From positions 124,001 through 188,000 of the forward strand of contig NZ_BQYJ01000002.1 of the NCBI RefSeq assembly GCF_023168165.1: a DNA stretch of 64,000 nucleotides. Reading direction: 5' to 3'. Shown piece by piece: positions 7,827-17,248 of the stretch; within the stretch, counting starts at the first letter, position 1; each line of letters begins with the position of its first letter. The position numbers and the translations under genes are program-made. The DNA comes from Niallia sp. NCCP-28. GTDB taxonomy: Bacteria; Bacillota; Bacilli; Bacillales; Cytobacillaceae. The notes beneath the pieces are model-generated. The model saw only the letters and a program-made list of their open reading frames with translations. It did no database searches and was not told the DNA's origin.

Positions 7827-9821
7827 ATGAAAGAAAAAAAGGGTATAGAGGCTGAACATCTGTATAAATTAAATTCTGTTGTCGATCCTCAAGTAGATAG
7901 TAGCGGAAATGATTGTTTATATGTTGTTACATCGATTTGCCAAAAAAATGATACATATACTTCTAATATTTATTACAAAAGCTTAGAAGAAGACACAGAA
8001 GAGGTGCAATGGACATTTGGCACTGACAGAAATCATTCGCCTAGATGGTCTCCAGACAGCAAAAAAGTTGTATTTGTATCTAATCGAACAGGAAAAAATC
8101 AACTATTTATATTAAATAGAGAAGGAGGAGAAGCTAAGCAGCTCACTAATACTCTTAATGGGGCTACCAATCCTGTATGGTCTCCTGATGGATTAAAGGT
8201 TGCGTTTCAAACAAGTTTGGGCAAGGAAAAAAGCATCTATGATAAGGAAGATGAAATACATAAGAATAGTAAAACAGTTCCTTTCGAAGTTACAAACATG
8301 AAGTATAAATCAGATCAATCAGGCTTATGGGATGGAAAGTATCAGCACATAGGAATGGTTGATATTAGTACAGGAGAATTAACAGAGATTACTACCGGTG
8401 AAAATGATTATTTATTAGAAAGCTGGTCCCCAGATGGAAAATATATTGCGATTTCGGCAGATACACGTAAGGATAAGGACTTTAGTTTCTGCTCAGATGT
8501 TTTTTTATATGAGATAGAGACTGATAATTGGAAAAAAATAACTTATGGAACAGGGTATTATGGAAAAGCGACATGGTCTGCCGATGGGAAGAAAATAGGA
8601 TTAATTGGGCATGAAAGGGAATATGAAAATGCAACATATTCTAAATTATGGGTATATGATGTTGAGTTAGAGTGGCTGCAGTGTTTAACACCTGATTGGG
8701 ATGCAAATATTGGGGATGATGCAATTGGAGATTTTCAGCAAGGCATTGTTACCCCTGGAATGCTGTGGGGAGAAGACAATGAAAGCTTTGTATTTTTAGG
8801 AAGCGATCATGGCAATACGATTGTTTATTTTGGACATGAAACAGGAGCCATCTATCCATCTTTAATCGATAATCAGCATGTTTATGGTCTATCAACAGGG
8901 GGCAGCCTGAAACGGGCAGTTGTAGCTATAAGCAAACCGCAACTGCCGGGAGATTTATTTCTATTAAACTTAGAAACAGGTGAAGTAAAACAATTAACGG
9001 ATATAAACAAACAGTTTGCCAAAGAGCATGAATTTGCAGAGGCAGAGGCCATTCAGTTTCAATCAGATGATGAATGGGAATTGCATGGATGGCTTATGAA
9101 GCCAATAGGTTTTAAAACAGGAGAAACATATCCATTAATTCTTGAAATTCACGGCGGTCCACATGCTATGTATGCGAATACTTATTTTCATGAATTTCAA
9201 ACATTAGCAGCAAATGGCTTTGCAGTTTTATATATAAATCCTAGAGGAAGTTTTGGTTATGGTCAGCATTTTGTTGATGCAGTTAGAGGAGATTATGGAA
9301 ACAAGGATTATGAGGATATAATGGCTGCAGTTGATTATATTCTTGCAAACTTTGACTTTATTGATGAAACACGATTAGGAGTAACTGGGGGCAGTTACGG
9401 CGGATTTATGACAAATTGGATGATAGGACATACAAATCGTTTTAAAGCCGCTGTTACACAGCGTTCTATTTCTAATTGGATTAGTTTTTATGGGGTAAGT
9501 GATATTGGCTACTATTTTTCTGATTGGCAATTAAAGGCTGATTTAACCGATGTTGAGACATTATGGAAGCATTCTCCATTAGCATATGTAGAAAAAATAG
9601 AAACTCCCTTGTTAATATTGCATGGAGAAAAAGACCTTCGCTGCCCAATTGAACAGGCAGAGCAATTATTTATTGCATTAAAAAAACAAAAGAAAACGAC
9701 AAAATTTATTCGTTTTCCAGAATCGAACCATGAATTGTCAAGAAGTGGGAAACCATCTCTTAGGATAGAGCGTCTAAACTATATAAAGAATTGGTTTAAA
9801 GAGCATCTGATGAAAAACTAG
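7827..9821 (+). CDS. yuxL: S9-family prolyl oligopeptidase-like serine peptidase, YuxL-like
   Basis: This 664-residue cytosolic peptidase is of the acylaminoacyl-/prolyl-oligopeptidase type. The N-terminal half is a beta-propeller built from PD40/WD40-like units (SPRWSPDSKKVVFVSNRTG, NPVWSPDGLKVAFQT, LESWSPDGKYIAISA). The C-terminal half is an alpha/beta hydrolase with the nucleophile in GGSYGGFM (Ser523), Asp603 in HGEKDLRCP and His635 in ESNHELSR. No signal peptide is present. It probably degrades short peptides. The start ATG 7827 follows AAGGATGGTG. It is monocistronic, flanked by repeats on both sides. The symbol rests on the architecture and length (B. subtilis YuxL, about 657 aa). Confidence 0.85.
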   Translation: MKEKKGIEAEHLYKLNSVVDPQVDSSGNDCLYVVTSICQKNDTYTSNIYYKSLEEDTEEVQWTFGTDRNHSPRWSPDSKKVVFVSNRTGKNQLFILNREGGEAKQLTNTLNGATNPVWSPDGLKVAFQTSLGKEKSIYDKEDEIHKNSKTVPFEVTNMKYKSDQSGLWDGKYQHIGMVDISTGELTEITTGENDYLLESWSPDGKYIAISADTRKDKDFSFCSDVFLYEIETDNWKKITYGTGYYGKATWSADGKKIGLIGHEREYENATYSKLWVYDVELEWLQCLTPDWDANIGDDAIGDFQQGIVTPGMLWGEDNESFVFLGSDHGNTIVYFGHETGAIYPSLIDNQHVYGLSTGGSLKRAVVAISKPQLPGDLFLLNLETGEVKQLTDINKQFAKEHEFAEAEAIQFQSDDEWELHGWLMKPIGFKTGETYPLILEIHGGPHAMYANTYFHEFQTLAANGFAVLYINPRGSFGYGQHFVDAVRGDYGNKDYEDIMAAVDYILANFDFIDETRLGVTGGSYGGFMTNWMIGHTNRFKAAVTQRSISNWISFYGVSDIGYYFSDWQLKADLTDVETLWKHSPLAYVEKIETPLLILHGEKDLRCPIEQAEQLFIALKKQKKTTKFIRFPESNHELSRSGKPSLRIERLNYIKNWFKEHLMKN

Positions 9822-9831
9822 TTTTATCATT

Positions 9832-9887
9832 TAACAATCAGCAGAGACATGGAAATCCTCCACTGATTGTTAGTTTGACTTTATTCG
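9832..9887. repeat. R1 repeat, right-half hairpin, after the S9 peptidase
   Basis: TTTAACAATCAG and CTGATTGTTAGTTTGACTTT form a stem-loop 11 nt after the stop codon. The sequence equals the right half of the R1 family. It may serve as a transcription terminator or RNA-stabilising hairpin here. Confidence 0.55.
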
Positions 9888-10104
9888 ACAAGTGGAAAAA
9901 TTATCTTGAAAAGCAGATTTTCTGATATGATAATAGAAAAGTCATTAGAATAAAAAATTTTAATAAAAGAAATAATAGAATTTTTGACTGAAAAATAGTG
10001 TAATTCTAGTTGGCAAGGGTAACAATTGTACAGAGAAGGACTAATTTTTTATAATTTTAAAAAAACAATTGTCATGCGAACAATGGGGAAGTCTCTATAA
10101 GCAT
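9888..10104. other. AT-rich non-coding stretch
   Basis: I see no gene, convincing sigma-A promoter or structured RNA here. It lies between two R1 repeat copies. Confidence 0.5.
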
Positions 10105-10316
10105 AAATTTATCACGCATAATCGGGATTTTGCTCCTGCCTAAGGGATACAAAAAGAAAACATTAAATTTAGGTGGGAAGAAACTTGCCTGGAAAAGCCT
10201 GATGAAAATACAAAGACTTATAGTACCAATGTGTATAAGATCTATATTCATAGGTCTCAATTAACAATCATTGGGGGACGTGGAAAATTCCCGCTGATTG
10301 AAGTTTCACTTTATTA
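10105..10316 (+). repeat. R1 interspersed repeat, long copy
   Basis: This near full-length copy begins ATTTATCACGCATAATCGGG and continues with CTGCCTAAGG, TTTAGGTGGGAAGAAACTTG and GGAAAAGCCTGAT. It ends with an AACAATCA...TGATTGAAGTTTCACTTTAT hairpin. The block order is the same as at 44077 and, inverted, at 51997. It directly precedes the LCP gene. An internal minus-strand ORF is an artefact of the repeat. Confidence 0.65.
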
Positions 10317-10350
10317 GCTGAAAATAGCATGGAAAGGAAACCTTACTGGG

Positions 10351-11295
10351 ATGGAGAGAACAGATTATCAAAAGAAAAGAAAAAAACGAAGAAGGCTTAG
10401 GAAGGGCAGAGTATTTTTTGTGTTTCTTCTGATGGTATTGATCGTAGGGGCAGCCTATATTTACTTTCAATATAAGCAAGGAGTAAAGCAATCGGAAGAA
10501 AAAGGAGCCATTAGCAAGGTTAAGTATGAATTTAACGGGAAAGAGGATGCCGCTGGTGGAACCAACGTCTTATTGTTAGGAAGTGATGCTCGCAAAGAGG
10601 ATGATAAATTTCGCACAGACACGATTATGATTGCCCAATACCATCCAGACAAAGGTACCTATAAAATTCTTTCCTTAATGCGTGATATGTATGTGGATAT
10701 ACCTGGGAATGGACAAGGCCGAATAAATTCTGCTTTTACGTTTGGAGGACCTGAATTATTAAGACAAACTATTAAAGAGAATTTTGATATAGACTTACAA
10801 TATTATGCAATCGTTAATTTTGAAGGGTTTGAGGCACTTATTGATGAGGCATTTCCAGATGGTGTGGAAATGGATGTGGAAAAGAAAATGTCTACAAATA
10901 TCGGAGTAACGCTAGAGCCTGGATTGCAGCATTTAAATGGAAAACAATTGCTTGGATATGTTCGTTTTCGCCATGATGCCATTTCTGATTTTGGAAGGGT
11001 AGAAAGACAGCAAAAAACGCTAAAAGCATTGGCTTCTCAAATTTCCAGTGTACAAACTGTTGCGAAATTGCCTAAGCTTGCTGGAGTAATGATTCCGTAT
11101 ATAAATACAAGTATGAATACTGGAGATATCATTTATATAGGAAAAGAACTTATTACAAATAAAGATGTGGAAATAGAATCTATGCGAATTCCTGTTGATG
11201 GCAGTTATCAGGATATGAGGGTAAATGGAGCGGCTGTTTTAAGTGTGGATCTTGAGCAGAATAAACAGGCAATAGCAGAATTTTTATCGAATTAA
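10351..11295 (+). CDS. LytR-CpsA-Psr (LCP) family wall-polymer transferase
   Basis: This 314-residue membrane-anchored enzyme is of the TagT/TagU/TagV type. It transfers anionic polymers such as teichoic acid from the lipid carrier to peptidoglycan on the outer face of the membrane. The basic N-terminus (KKRKKRRRLRKGR) precedes one membrane helix (about 22-42). The LCP domain follows: NVLLLGSDAR, DTIMIAQYHP, LSLMRDMYVDIPG, GRINSAFTFGG and LLGYVRFRHDAISDFGRVER. The Asp and Arg residues in these blocks are the family's metal and pyrophosphate contacts. The start ATG 10351 is the first available, with a rather distant AAAGGAAA. Which paralogue (TagT, TagU or TagV) it corresponds to is unclear. 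Confidence 0.9.
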   Translation: MERTDYQKKRKKRRRLRKGRVFFVFLLMVLIVGAAYIYFQYKQGVKQSEEKGAISKVKYEFNGKEDAAGGTNVLLLGSDARKEDDKFRTDTIMIAQYHPDKGTYKILSLMRDMYVDIPGNGQGRINSAFTFGGPELLRQTIKENFDIDLQYYAIVNFEGFEALIDEAFPDGVEMDVEKKMSTNIGVTLEPGLQHLNGKQLLGYVRFRHDAISDFGRVERQQKTLKALASQISSVQTVAKLPKLAGVMIPYINTSMNTGDIIYIGKELITNKDVEIESMRIPVDGSYQDMRVNGAAVLSVDLEQNKQAIAEFLSN

Positions 11296-11445
11296 GAACA
11301 AACATTGTTAAAGAATACCTAGGGCAGATGATATTTTTTATGATTTTTAGCAAGTCGATGTTAAACAGTTATTGTTTAATGAAAAAAATGAAAAGAATTG
11401 ATAGATATAAATGATTCTTTAAAAGGTAGCAAGGGGTTTTTATTA

Positions 11446-12063
11446 ATGGATATAGAGACAATTAAAGCGTGGTTCACCATGGAAAATATCATGCAAATAA
11501 TTGATAGCTACCGTTCTTTTGGTCCGCTGCCAGGCATTCTTTTACCTTTGCTGGAATCCTTTCTTCCATTTTTGCCATTGTTTTTATTTATAATGGCAAA
11601 TGTAAATGCATTCGGCTTTTGGTTAGGATTCCTTTTTTCATGGATTGGCACCTGTGGTGGAGCACTGCTTGTTTTTTTATTGGTGAGAAAATATGGACAA
11701 AAAAGATTATTAAGTTTTATTAGAAATCATCAGAAGGTGCAAAGACTGATGATTTGGATAGAAAATCATGGATTTGGACCATTGTTTATCCTTTTATGTT
11801 TTCCTTTTACGCCGTCTGCACTAGTAAATATTGTGGCAGGATTGTCGAGAATTTCAATTGGACAGTATATGCTTGCTGTTTTAATTGGAAAGCTGGTAAT
11901 GATTATTACCATTAGTTTTATTGGGTATGATCTAAAGTCAATGATTATGCAGCCGATGAGAACCATTCCTATAGCAGTTGCTATATTTATTCTATGGTAT
12001 GTGGGGAAAAGGATAGAAGAGAAAATGAACCATACGGAAGAAAAAGAAAGAGGAAATGCATAG
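11446..12063 (+). CDS. yhjE: TVP38/TMEM64 (VTT-domain) membrane protein, YhjE-like
   Basis: This 205-residue polytopic membrane protein has five or six hydrophobic segments. It carries the VTT/SNARE-associated signature: the re-entrant loop regions FLPFLPLFLFIMANVNAFGF and LCFPFTPSALVNIVAGLSRI. The DedA/VTT superfamily is linked to lipid scrambling and membrane homeostasis; the exact role of this member is unknown. I choose ATG 11446 (GCAAGGGG before it) over an in-frame TTG at 11398. It sits 41 bp upstream of a signal peptidase gene, as yhjE precedes sipV in B. subtilis, so the two are probably cotranscribed. Confidence 0.8.
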   Translation: MDIETIKAWFTMENIMQIIDSYRSFGPLPGILLPLLESFLPFLPLFLFIMANVNAFGFWLGFLFSWIGTCGGALLVFLLVRKYGQKRLLSFIRNHQKVQRLMIWIENHGFGPLFILLCFPFTPSALVNIVAGLSRISIGQYMLAVLIGKLVMIITISFIGYDLKSMIMQPMRTIPIAVAIFILWYVGKRIEEKMNHTEEKERGNA

Positions 12064-12104
12064 TGCGTTTTGAGCTTTAAAACTGGTCTGGAGGGAGAAA
12101 GCAG

Positions 12105-12659
12105 TTGAAGGAAACGTTCAAGAGAGAAGGCAAGGAATGGCTCAAGGCTTTTGCTATTGGGATTATCATTTTTATTATTATTCGTGCTTTTTTCTTCTCC
12201 AATTATGAAGTAGATGGTGAATCAATGATGCCCACCTTAGAAAATGGAAACAAGTTGGTTGTAAATAAAATCGGATATAAGATAAGTGATCTAAAGCATT
12301 TTGATGTGATTGTATTCCATGCGAATAAAGAAGATGATTATGTGAAAAGAGTAATCGGACTTCCAGGGGATAAAGTAGAATATAAAGATGATCATTTGTA
12401 TATCAATGGGAAAAAATATGAGGAGTCTTTTTTAGATAATTATCGAAGCCAAGTTGCAGCAGGCCGCTTGACTGGTGACTTTACGTTGGAAGAAATTACA
12501 GGCAAAAAAACTGTACCGGATGACTCATTGTTTGTATTAGGGGATAATCGTTTAGGAAGCTGGGACAGCAGGCATTTTGGCTTTATATCAATTGATCAAG
12601 TAGTTGGAAAAGTAAGTGTAAGATATTGGCCGCTGCATGAATTTCAAATGGATTTTTAG
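12105..12659 (+). CDS. sipV: Type I signal peptidase, SipV-like
   Basis: This 184-residue membrane protease removes signal peptides from exported proteins outside the cytoplasmic membrane. One N-terminal membrane anchor (about 15-31) is followed by box B EVDGESMMPTL with the nucleophile Ser40. Box D VKRVIGLPGDKV holds the general base Lys81. Box E GDNRLGSWDSRHFG completes the P-type Bacillus layout. The start codon is TTG 12105, preceded by GGAGGGAGA. The neighbour YhjE gene supports SipV rather than SipS/T as the closest B. subtilis counterpart. A terminator follows. Confidence 0.92.
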   Translation: MKETFKREGKEWLKAFAIGIIIFIIIRAFFFSNYEVDGESMMPTLENGNKLVVNKIGYKISDLKHFDVIVFHANKEDDYVKRVIGLPGDKVEYKDDHLYINGKKYEESFLDNYRSQVAAGRLTGDFTLEEITGKKTVPDDSLFVLGDNRLGSWDSRHFGFISIDQVVGKVSVRYWPLHEFQMDF

Positions 12660-12690
12660 AAATATGCATAATAAAATGGCTATAGTAATT

Positions 12691-12731
12691 AGACTGGTTT
12701 TATTTCAAATGAATTTAACTGGTCTTTTTTA
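12691..12731 (+). terminator. Terminator after sipV
   Basis: AGACTGGTT pairs with AACTGGTCT (two G-U pairs), and TTTTTTA follows. Confidence 0.7.
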
Positions 12732-12784
12732 TAGAGATGAATGTTGGCTAAAAAAGAAATAGATATCGGTAAAGGGGTGGGATT

Positions 12785-13603
12785 ATGAATAAGATGAGTG
12801 AATTTTCGAGATTTACAAATGAACATGCAGAAATTCTAGCTGTTGAAATAGTAGAAAATGTTCTTAGTGGGATTGAGGCAGCAATTCCAGCTTGGGAGAA
12901 AGAACAGGCAGTTTCCATGTATATTGATTTTTTTGGTTTTTTTGGAAAATCACTCATAGATCAAAATAAAGAGAGTGTTCCAGATGGTTTGATGGAATGG
13001 AGCAAAAAAAATGCAGCACGAGTAGCTTCAGATGGACAAATTTCAGAAATTGCGATGCGTTATCCTATAACACGAGAAGTAATAACAGATATTGTCACAC
13101 GAATTAGTATCGAACAGGGATTATCTGTTAAAGAAAATGCATATATTATTAAACGCCTTAATGCTATGTTGGATATTAGTCTGATGGAGACAATTTGTGT
13201 ATTTGAAAAGCTTAAAGATGCCAATGAAAAAGGCCTAAAAAAAGAATTAGCAAAATTGTCGGCTCCTCTTGTGCCTGTTAGCAATGGAGTTGTCGTTCTT
13301 CCCATAATCGGCATAATAGACTCTTTCCGGGCGAACTATATTATGGAGCATGTGATTCCGAAAGTAGCAGAATTAAATATTGAGAAAGTTATTATAGACT
13401 TTTCAGGCGTATATACTCTTAATACAGAAATTGCACAATATTTTCATGAAATTGGAGAAATGTTTCGTTTGATGGGAATTGAAACTTTTGTTACTGGATT
13501 GCGACCAGAATTAGTTCAAGTAGTCATAAAAAGCGCCATTACTATTAATAGGAATAATAGTTTTTCGAATGTTCAGCAGGCATTAAAAAGTATTCAAAAA
13601 TAA
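12785..13603 (+). CDS. RsbR-family stressosome protein (STAS domain)
   Basis: This 272-residue protein is of the RsbR/RsbRB-D type. In Bacillus these proteins form the stressosome with RsbS and gate the sigma-B activator RsbT. An N-terminal all-helical sensor domain of non-haem globin type (about 1-140) is joined to a C-terminal STAS domain (about 155-270; VVVLPIIGIIDSFRANYIME, VIIDFSGVYTLNTEIAQ). The linker reads LSAPLVPV. In RsbR, from memory, the corresponding site is S-T-P with a phosphorylated threonine, here alanine. ATG 12785 has AAAGGGGTGG before it. It is a single gene between sipV and addB with its own terminator, far from any rsb operon. Confidence 0.85.
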   Translation: MNKMSEFSRFTNEHAEILAVEIVENVLSGIEAAIPAWEKEQAVSMYIDFFGFFGKSLIDQNKESVPDGLMEWSKKNAARVASDGQISEIAMRYPITREVITDIVTRISIEQGLSVKENAYIIKRLNAMLDISLMETICVFEKLKDANEKGLKKELAKLSAPLVPVSNGVVVLPIIGIIDSFRANYIMEHVIPKVAELNIEKVIIDFSGVYTLNTEIAQYFHEIGEMFRLMGIETFVTGLRPELVQVVIKSAITINRNNSFSNVQQALKSIQK

Positions 13604-13641
13604 AAAGAAGCTGTCGATTTTAGTCAGCTTCTTTTTATTTT
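13602..13641 (+). terminator. Terminator after the RsbR-like gene
   Basis: AAAAAGAAGCTG and CAGCTTCTTTTT form a 12-bp perfect stem with a T-rich tail, starting at the stop codon. Confidence 0.9.
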
Positions 13642-13762
13642 ACCGGCAAGAGCAACCTACCAAAAGTTCTCAGCTTATTAAATGCCAGTTCACTTTATGG
13701 AACAGATGTTTGTATGATATGATGAAGAAATACTAATTTAGAATGGGAAAGGAGTGGCTAAT

Positions 13763-16700
13763 ATGGCAGTACGTCTATTAGCTGGGCGAACTGGCAGCGG
13801 GAAAACCACCCAATGCATAGAAGAAATTCGCAACAAATTGCTAGAAGATCCCCAGGGGAATCCAATTATTTATCTAGTGCCAGAACAAATGACCTTTTTA
13901 TCTGATCAGCGTTTAGTTGCTTCCGAGGGTATTGATGGCATGTTTCGTGCTCAAGTTTACAGCTTTACACGACTTGCATGGAGGGTCCTGCAAGAAACAG
14001 GTGGCATTAGCCGTTATCATATTGATAGTGTAGGCATTAATATGTTGATTAGAAAAATCATTGAAGATAATAAAGAAGAACTGATTTTATTTCAAAAAGT
14101 TGTGGAGAAAAATGGCTTTATTAGTCAAGTAGAACAGCTTATTACTGAATTCAGAAGATATTGTGTGACGAAAGAAGACTTGGCAGCAAAGCAGCAGGAT
14201 ATTTTTGCTGAAAATGATACCAAAGCATTAGAGGATAAGCTTCATGATTTACAGCTTATTTATGAAAAATTTGAAGAGAATATGATTGGAAAATATATAG
14301 ATGGAGAGGATTATTTTCGTCTTTTGGCAAACAGTATATCAGCATCCAGCTATTTGCAGCAGGCAGAAATATATATAGATGGATTCTATAGTTTTACACC
14401 GCAGGAATATTTGATCATCCAGCAATTAATGAATGTATGTAAAAATGTAACAATTACTTTTACGTTGGATAAAATCTATAAATATGATTTGCCGAATGAA
14501 TTAGATTTATTTCGAATGTCTGGAGAAACTTGTCAAATCATTTATTTGATGGCAGAGCAGTCAGGCCATGAAATCCTAGAAACGGTCATTACAGGACAAA
14601 AAAGAAGCAGTGAAGTATCTTTAAAGCACTTAGAAGCCCAATTTGCCAGCAGACCTCAATCTGCCTACAGAGGGAAAAATGCTGTGCATTTTGCAGAAAG
14701 TGTCAACAAAAGGGCGGAAATAGAAGGCATTGCAAGAGAAATCTTAAAAATAATTAGGCAAAAGGGCTATCGTTATCGAGATTTTAGTTTGCTTGCCCGA
14801 AATATAACAGAATATCAACATATCATTGAAACGATTTTTGCAGACTATCAGATTCCTTTTTTTATTGATCAGAAAAGAACAATGAATTTTCATCCTTTGA
14901 TTGAGCTAATTCGTTCGTCTTTAGAGATTTTTGAGACAAACTGGAGATATGAACCAGTGTTTCGTGCCATTAAAACAGAGCTTTTATTTCCATTGCATGA
15001 AACAACAAATAGTTTGCGAGAAAAAGTAGATAAATTGGAGAACTATTGTTTAGCTTATGGAATAAAAGGAGACAAATGGACAAAAAAAGAGAGGTGGAAA
15101 TATAAAAGAATTTATGGTCTTGAAATGGAGCAAGGAGTACAAACAGATAATGAACAGAAAGTGGAACAAGAAATAAATGAATTGCGTTTTGCGCTATCTG
15201 ACCCATTGCTTCGTTTTGCAGGGCGCCTGAAGCGAGGAAAAACGGTTCGTGCTAAGTGCGAAGCTTTGTATTTATTTTTAGAAGAATTAGAAGTGCCAAG
15301 AAAATTAGAGTTATGGAAGACAGAACTAGAGCTAGCAGGAAAGCTTGTAAAAGCAGAAGAACATGATCAGGCATGGAATAGTGTTGTTGATTTGCTTGAT
15401 CAATATGTTGAAATTCTTGGCGAGGAGGAATTATCCAATAAACAGTTTGCAAAGGTTCTTGATGCAGGACTGGAGACACTTCGTTTTTCTCTTGTGCCTC
15501 CAGCGATTGACCAAGTATTAATTGCAGATTTAGAAAAATCCCGTCTTGATAATATTAAGGCAGTGTTTGTAATCGGCCTAAATGAAGGAGTTTTTCCATC
15601 AAAGTTTGCAGATGAAGGCATATTTGCAGACAGCGATAGAGAAAGTCTTATCCAAACCGGCATAAAAATTGCCCCTACAAGCAAAACAAGATTGTTGGGT
15701 GAAGAATTTTTAGCTTATAAGGCATTTACTACACCATCCGATTATTTATATGTGACGTACCCGTTAGCAAATGATGAAGGAAAGTCGCTCCTTCCATCTG
15801 TTTATATCAAAAGATTAAAAGATTTATTTCCAGATGCCAAAACGTCTTATTATATGGCAGATCCGAAAGATTTATCAGAATCTGGCCAACTAGAGTATGC
15901 GGTTTTATGGAAAACAAGCTTGTCATATTTAACAGGACAGCTGCAATTAAAAAAGCGAAACTATGCAATTTATGATTTCTGGTGGGATGTCTATAATGCC
16001 TATATGGAGAATCAGAAATGGAAAGAAGCGGCAACTAAGGTATTCTCCAGTCTTAACTATCAAAATAGGACAAGCGATTTGACAGAACAGACAACTTTGG
16101 ATCTATATGGAAATAATATTACAGCAAGTGTATCGCGTATGGAATTATTTCAGTCATGCCCATTTTCCCATTTTGCCAATCATGGCTTACGTTTAAGGGA
16201 ACGTCCAGTTTTTCGTTTAGAGGCACCAGCCATTGGCGATTTGTTTCATGCTGCCTTAAAAATTATTGCAGAAACGGTTATGCAGGATAATCTATTGTGG
16301 TCTGATTTAACAAGAGAACAATGTGAAAAGCTGGCAAAAGAAGCGGTAGATATATTAGCTCCCAAACTGCAAAATGAAATATTATTAAGCACTAATCGCC
16401 ATCATTATATAAAAAGGAAGTTAGAACAAATTATCAGCAGAGCCTCTTATATATTAAGCGAACATGCTAAAATCAGCGGTTTTTCTCCTGTTGATTTAGA
16501 ATTGGAATTTGGTCCAAAGGGAAAAATGCCGCCACTTACTTTTGGATTGAAAAATGGCAGGAAGATGGACTTAGTTGGCCGGATTGATCGTGTAGACAAA
16601 GGTGAAGTCGACAATGAAATATTTTTGCGCGTAATTGATTATAAATCGAGTGCTCATGAATTGAATATGAATGAAGTATATTATGGGTTATCGCTGCAAA

Positions 16701-17248
16701 TGCTGACCTATCTGGATTTAATTATTACAAATAGTTCTTTGCTTGTGGACAAGGAAGCACATCCAGCAGGAGTTCTTTATTTTCATGTTCATAATCCAAT
16801 GCTTGCGAGCAAAAAAATCTTAACATTGGAAGAAATAGAAGAAGAATTGCTAAAGAAGTTTAAAATGAATGGTTTAATGCTAGGGGAAGAAAAAGTAATC
16901 AATTTAATGGATGTAACATTAGAAAAAGGGGATTCAGCAATTGTTCCAGCAGGTTTGAAAACAGACGGAACATTAACCAAACGCTCTAAAGTTGCAACAA
17001 AAGAAGAGTTCCGCTATTTGCAGCGATTTGTCCGCAATAAGTACTTGGAAATTGGAAATAGCATTACAGAAGGAAAAGTCGATATAGCGCCATACCGATT
17101 AAAGGAAAAGACCCCATGTACTTTTTGTTCATTTAAATCTGTATGCCAGTTTGATGAGGCTCTAGAGACAAATGAGTTTCGGTCTTTAGCATCTCACTCA
17201 AAAGAAGAAGCGCTTGAGCTGATAAAGAAGGAGGCAGAGAAAATATGA
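13763..17248 (+). CDS. addB: AddB, ATP-dependent helicase/nuclease subunit B
   Basis: This 1,161-residue subunit belongs to the AddAB helicase-nuclease, the Gram-positive counterpart of RecBCD. AddAB resects double-strand breaks up to Chi and loads RecA. The N-terminus carries a Walker A motif (LLAGRTGSGKTTQC). The helicase-like core is followed by a RecB-type nuclease domain with DRVDKG, RVIDYKSSAHELN and QMLTYL. Four cysteines fit the Fe-S latch: one in FQSCPFSHF and three in CTFCSFKSVC near the end. The start is ATG 13763, with AAAGGAGTGG before it, not the GTG at 13754. The stop overlaps the addA start (ATGA), so the two subunits are translationally coupled. Confidence 0.96.
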   Translation: MAVRLLAGRTGSGKTTQCIEEIRNKLLEDPQGNPIIYLVPEQMTFLSDQRLVASEGIDGMFRAQVYSFTRLAWRVLQETGGISRYHIDSVGINMLIRKIIEDNKEELILFQKVVEKNGFISQVEQLITEFRRYCVTKEDLAAKQQDIFAENDTKALEDKLHDLQLIYEKFEENMIGKYIDGEDYFRLLANSISASSYLQQAEIYIDGFYSFTPQEYLIIQQLMNVCKNVTITFTLDKIYKYDLPNELDLFRMSGETCQIIYLMAEQSGHEILETVITGQKRSSEVSLKHLEAQFASRPQSAYRGKNAVHFAESVNKRAEIEGIAREILKIIRQKGYRYRDFSLLARNITEYQHIIETIFADYQIPFFIDQKRTMNFHPLIELIRSSLEIFETNWRYEPVFRAIKTELLFPLHETTNSLREKVDKLENYCLAYGIKGDKWTKKERWKYKRIYGLEMEQGVQTDNEQKVEQEINELRFALSDPLLRFAGRLKRGKTVRAKCEALYLFLEELEVPRKLELWKTELELAGKLVKAEEHDQAWNSVVDLLDQYVEILGEEELSNKQFAKVLDAGLETLRFSLVPPAIDQVLIADLEKSRLDNIKAVFVIGLNEGVFPSKFADEGIFADSDRESLIQTGIKIAPTSKTRLLGEEFLAYKAFTTPSDYLYVTYPLANDEGKSLLPSVYIKRLKDLFPDAKTSYYMADPKDLSESGQLEYAVLWKTSLSYLTGQLQLKKRNYAIYDFWWDVYNAYMENQKWKEAATKVFSSLNYQNRTSDLTEQTTLDLYGNNITASVSRMELFQSCPFSHFANHGLRLRERPVFRLEAPAIGDLFHAALKIIAETVMQDNLLWSDLTREQCEKLAKEAVDILAPKLQNEILLSTNRHHYIKRKLEQIISRASYILSEHAKISGFSPVDLELEFGPKGKMPPLTFGLKNGRKMDLVGRIDRVDKGEVDNEIFLRVIDYKSSAHELNMNEVYYGLSLQMLTYLDLIITNSSLLVDKEAHPAGVLYFHVHNPMLASKKILTLEEIEEELLKKFKMNGLMLGEEKVINLMDVTLEKGDSAIVPAGLKTDGTLTKRSKVATKEEFRYLQRFVRNKYLEIGNSITEGKVDIAPYRLKEKTPCTFCSFKSVCQFDEALETNEFRSLASHSKEEALELIKKEAEKI

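Noticed and set aside
7473-7855. ORFs of 65 and 67 codons before the S9 peptidase
   Set aside because: They lie in an R1-type repeat and have no RBS.
10072-10260. 62-codon minus-strand ORF
   Set aside because: Falls wholly inside the long R1 repeat copy.
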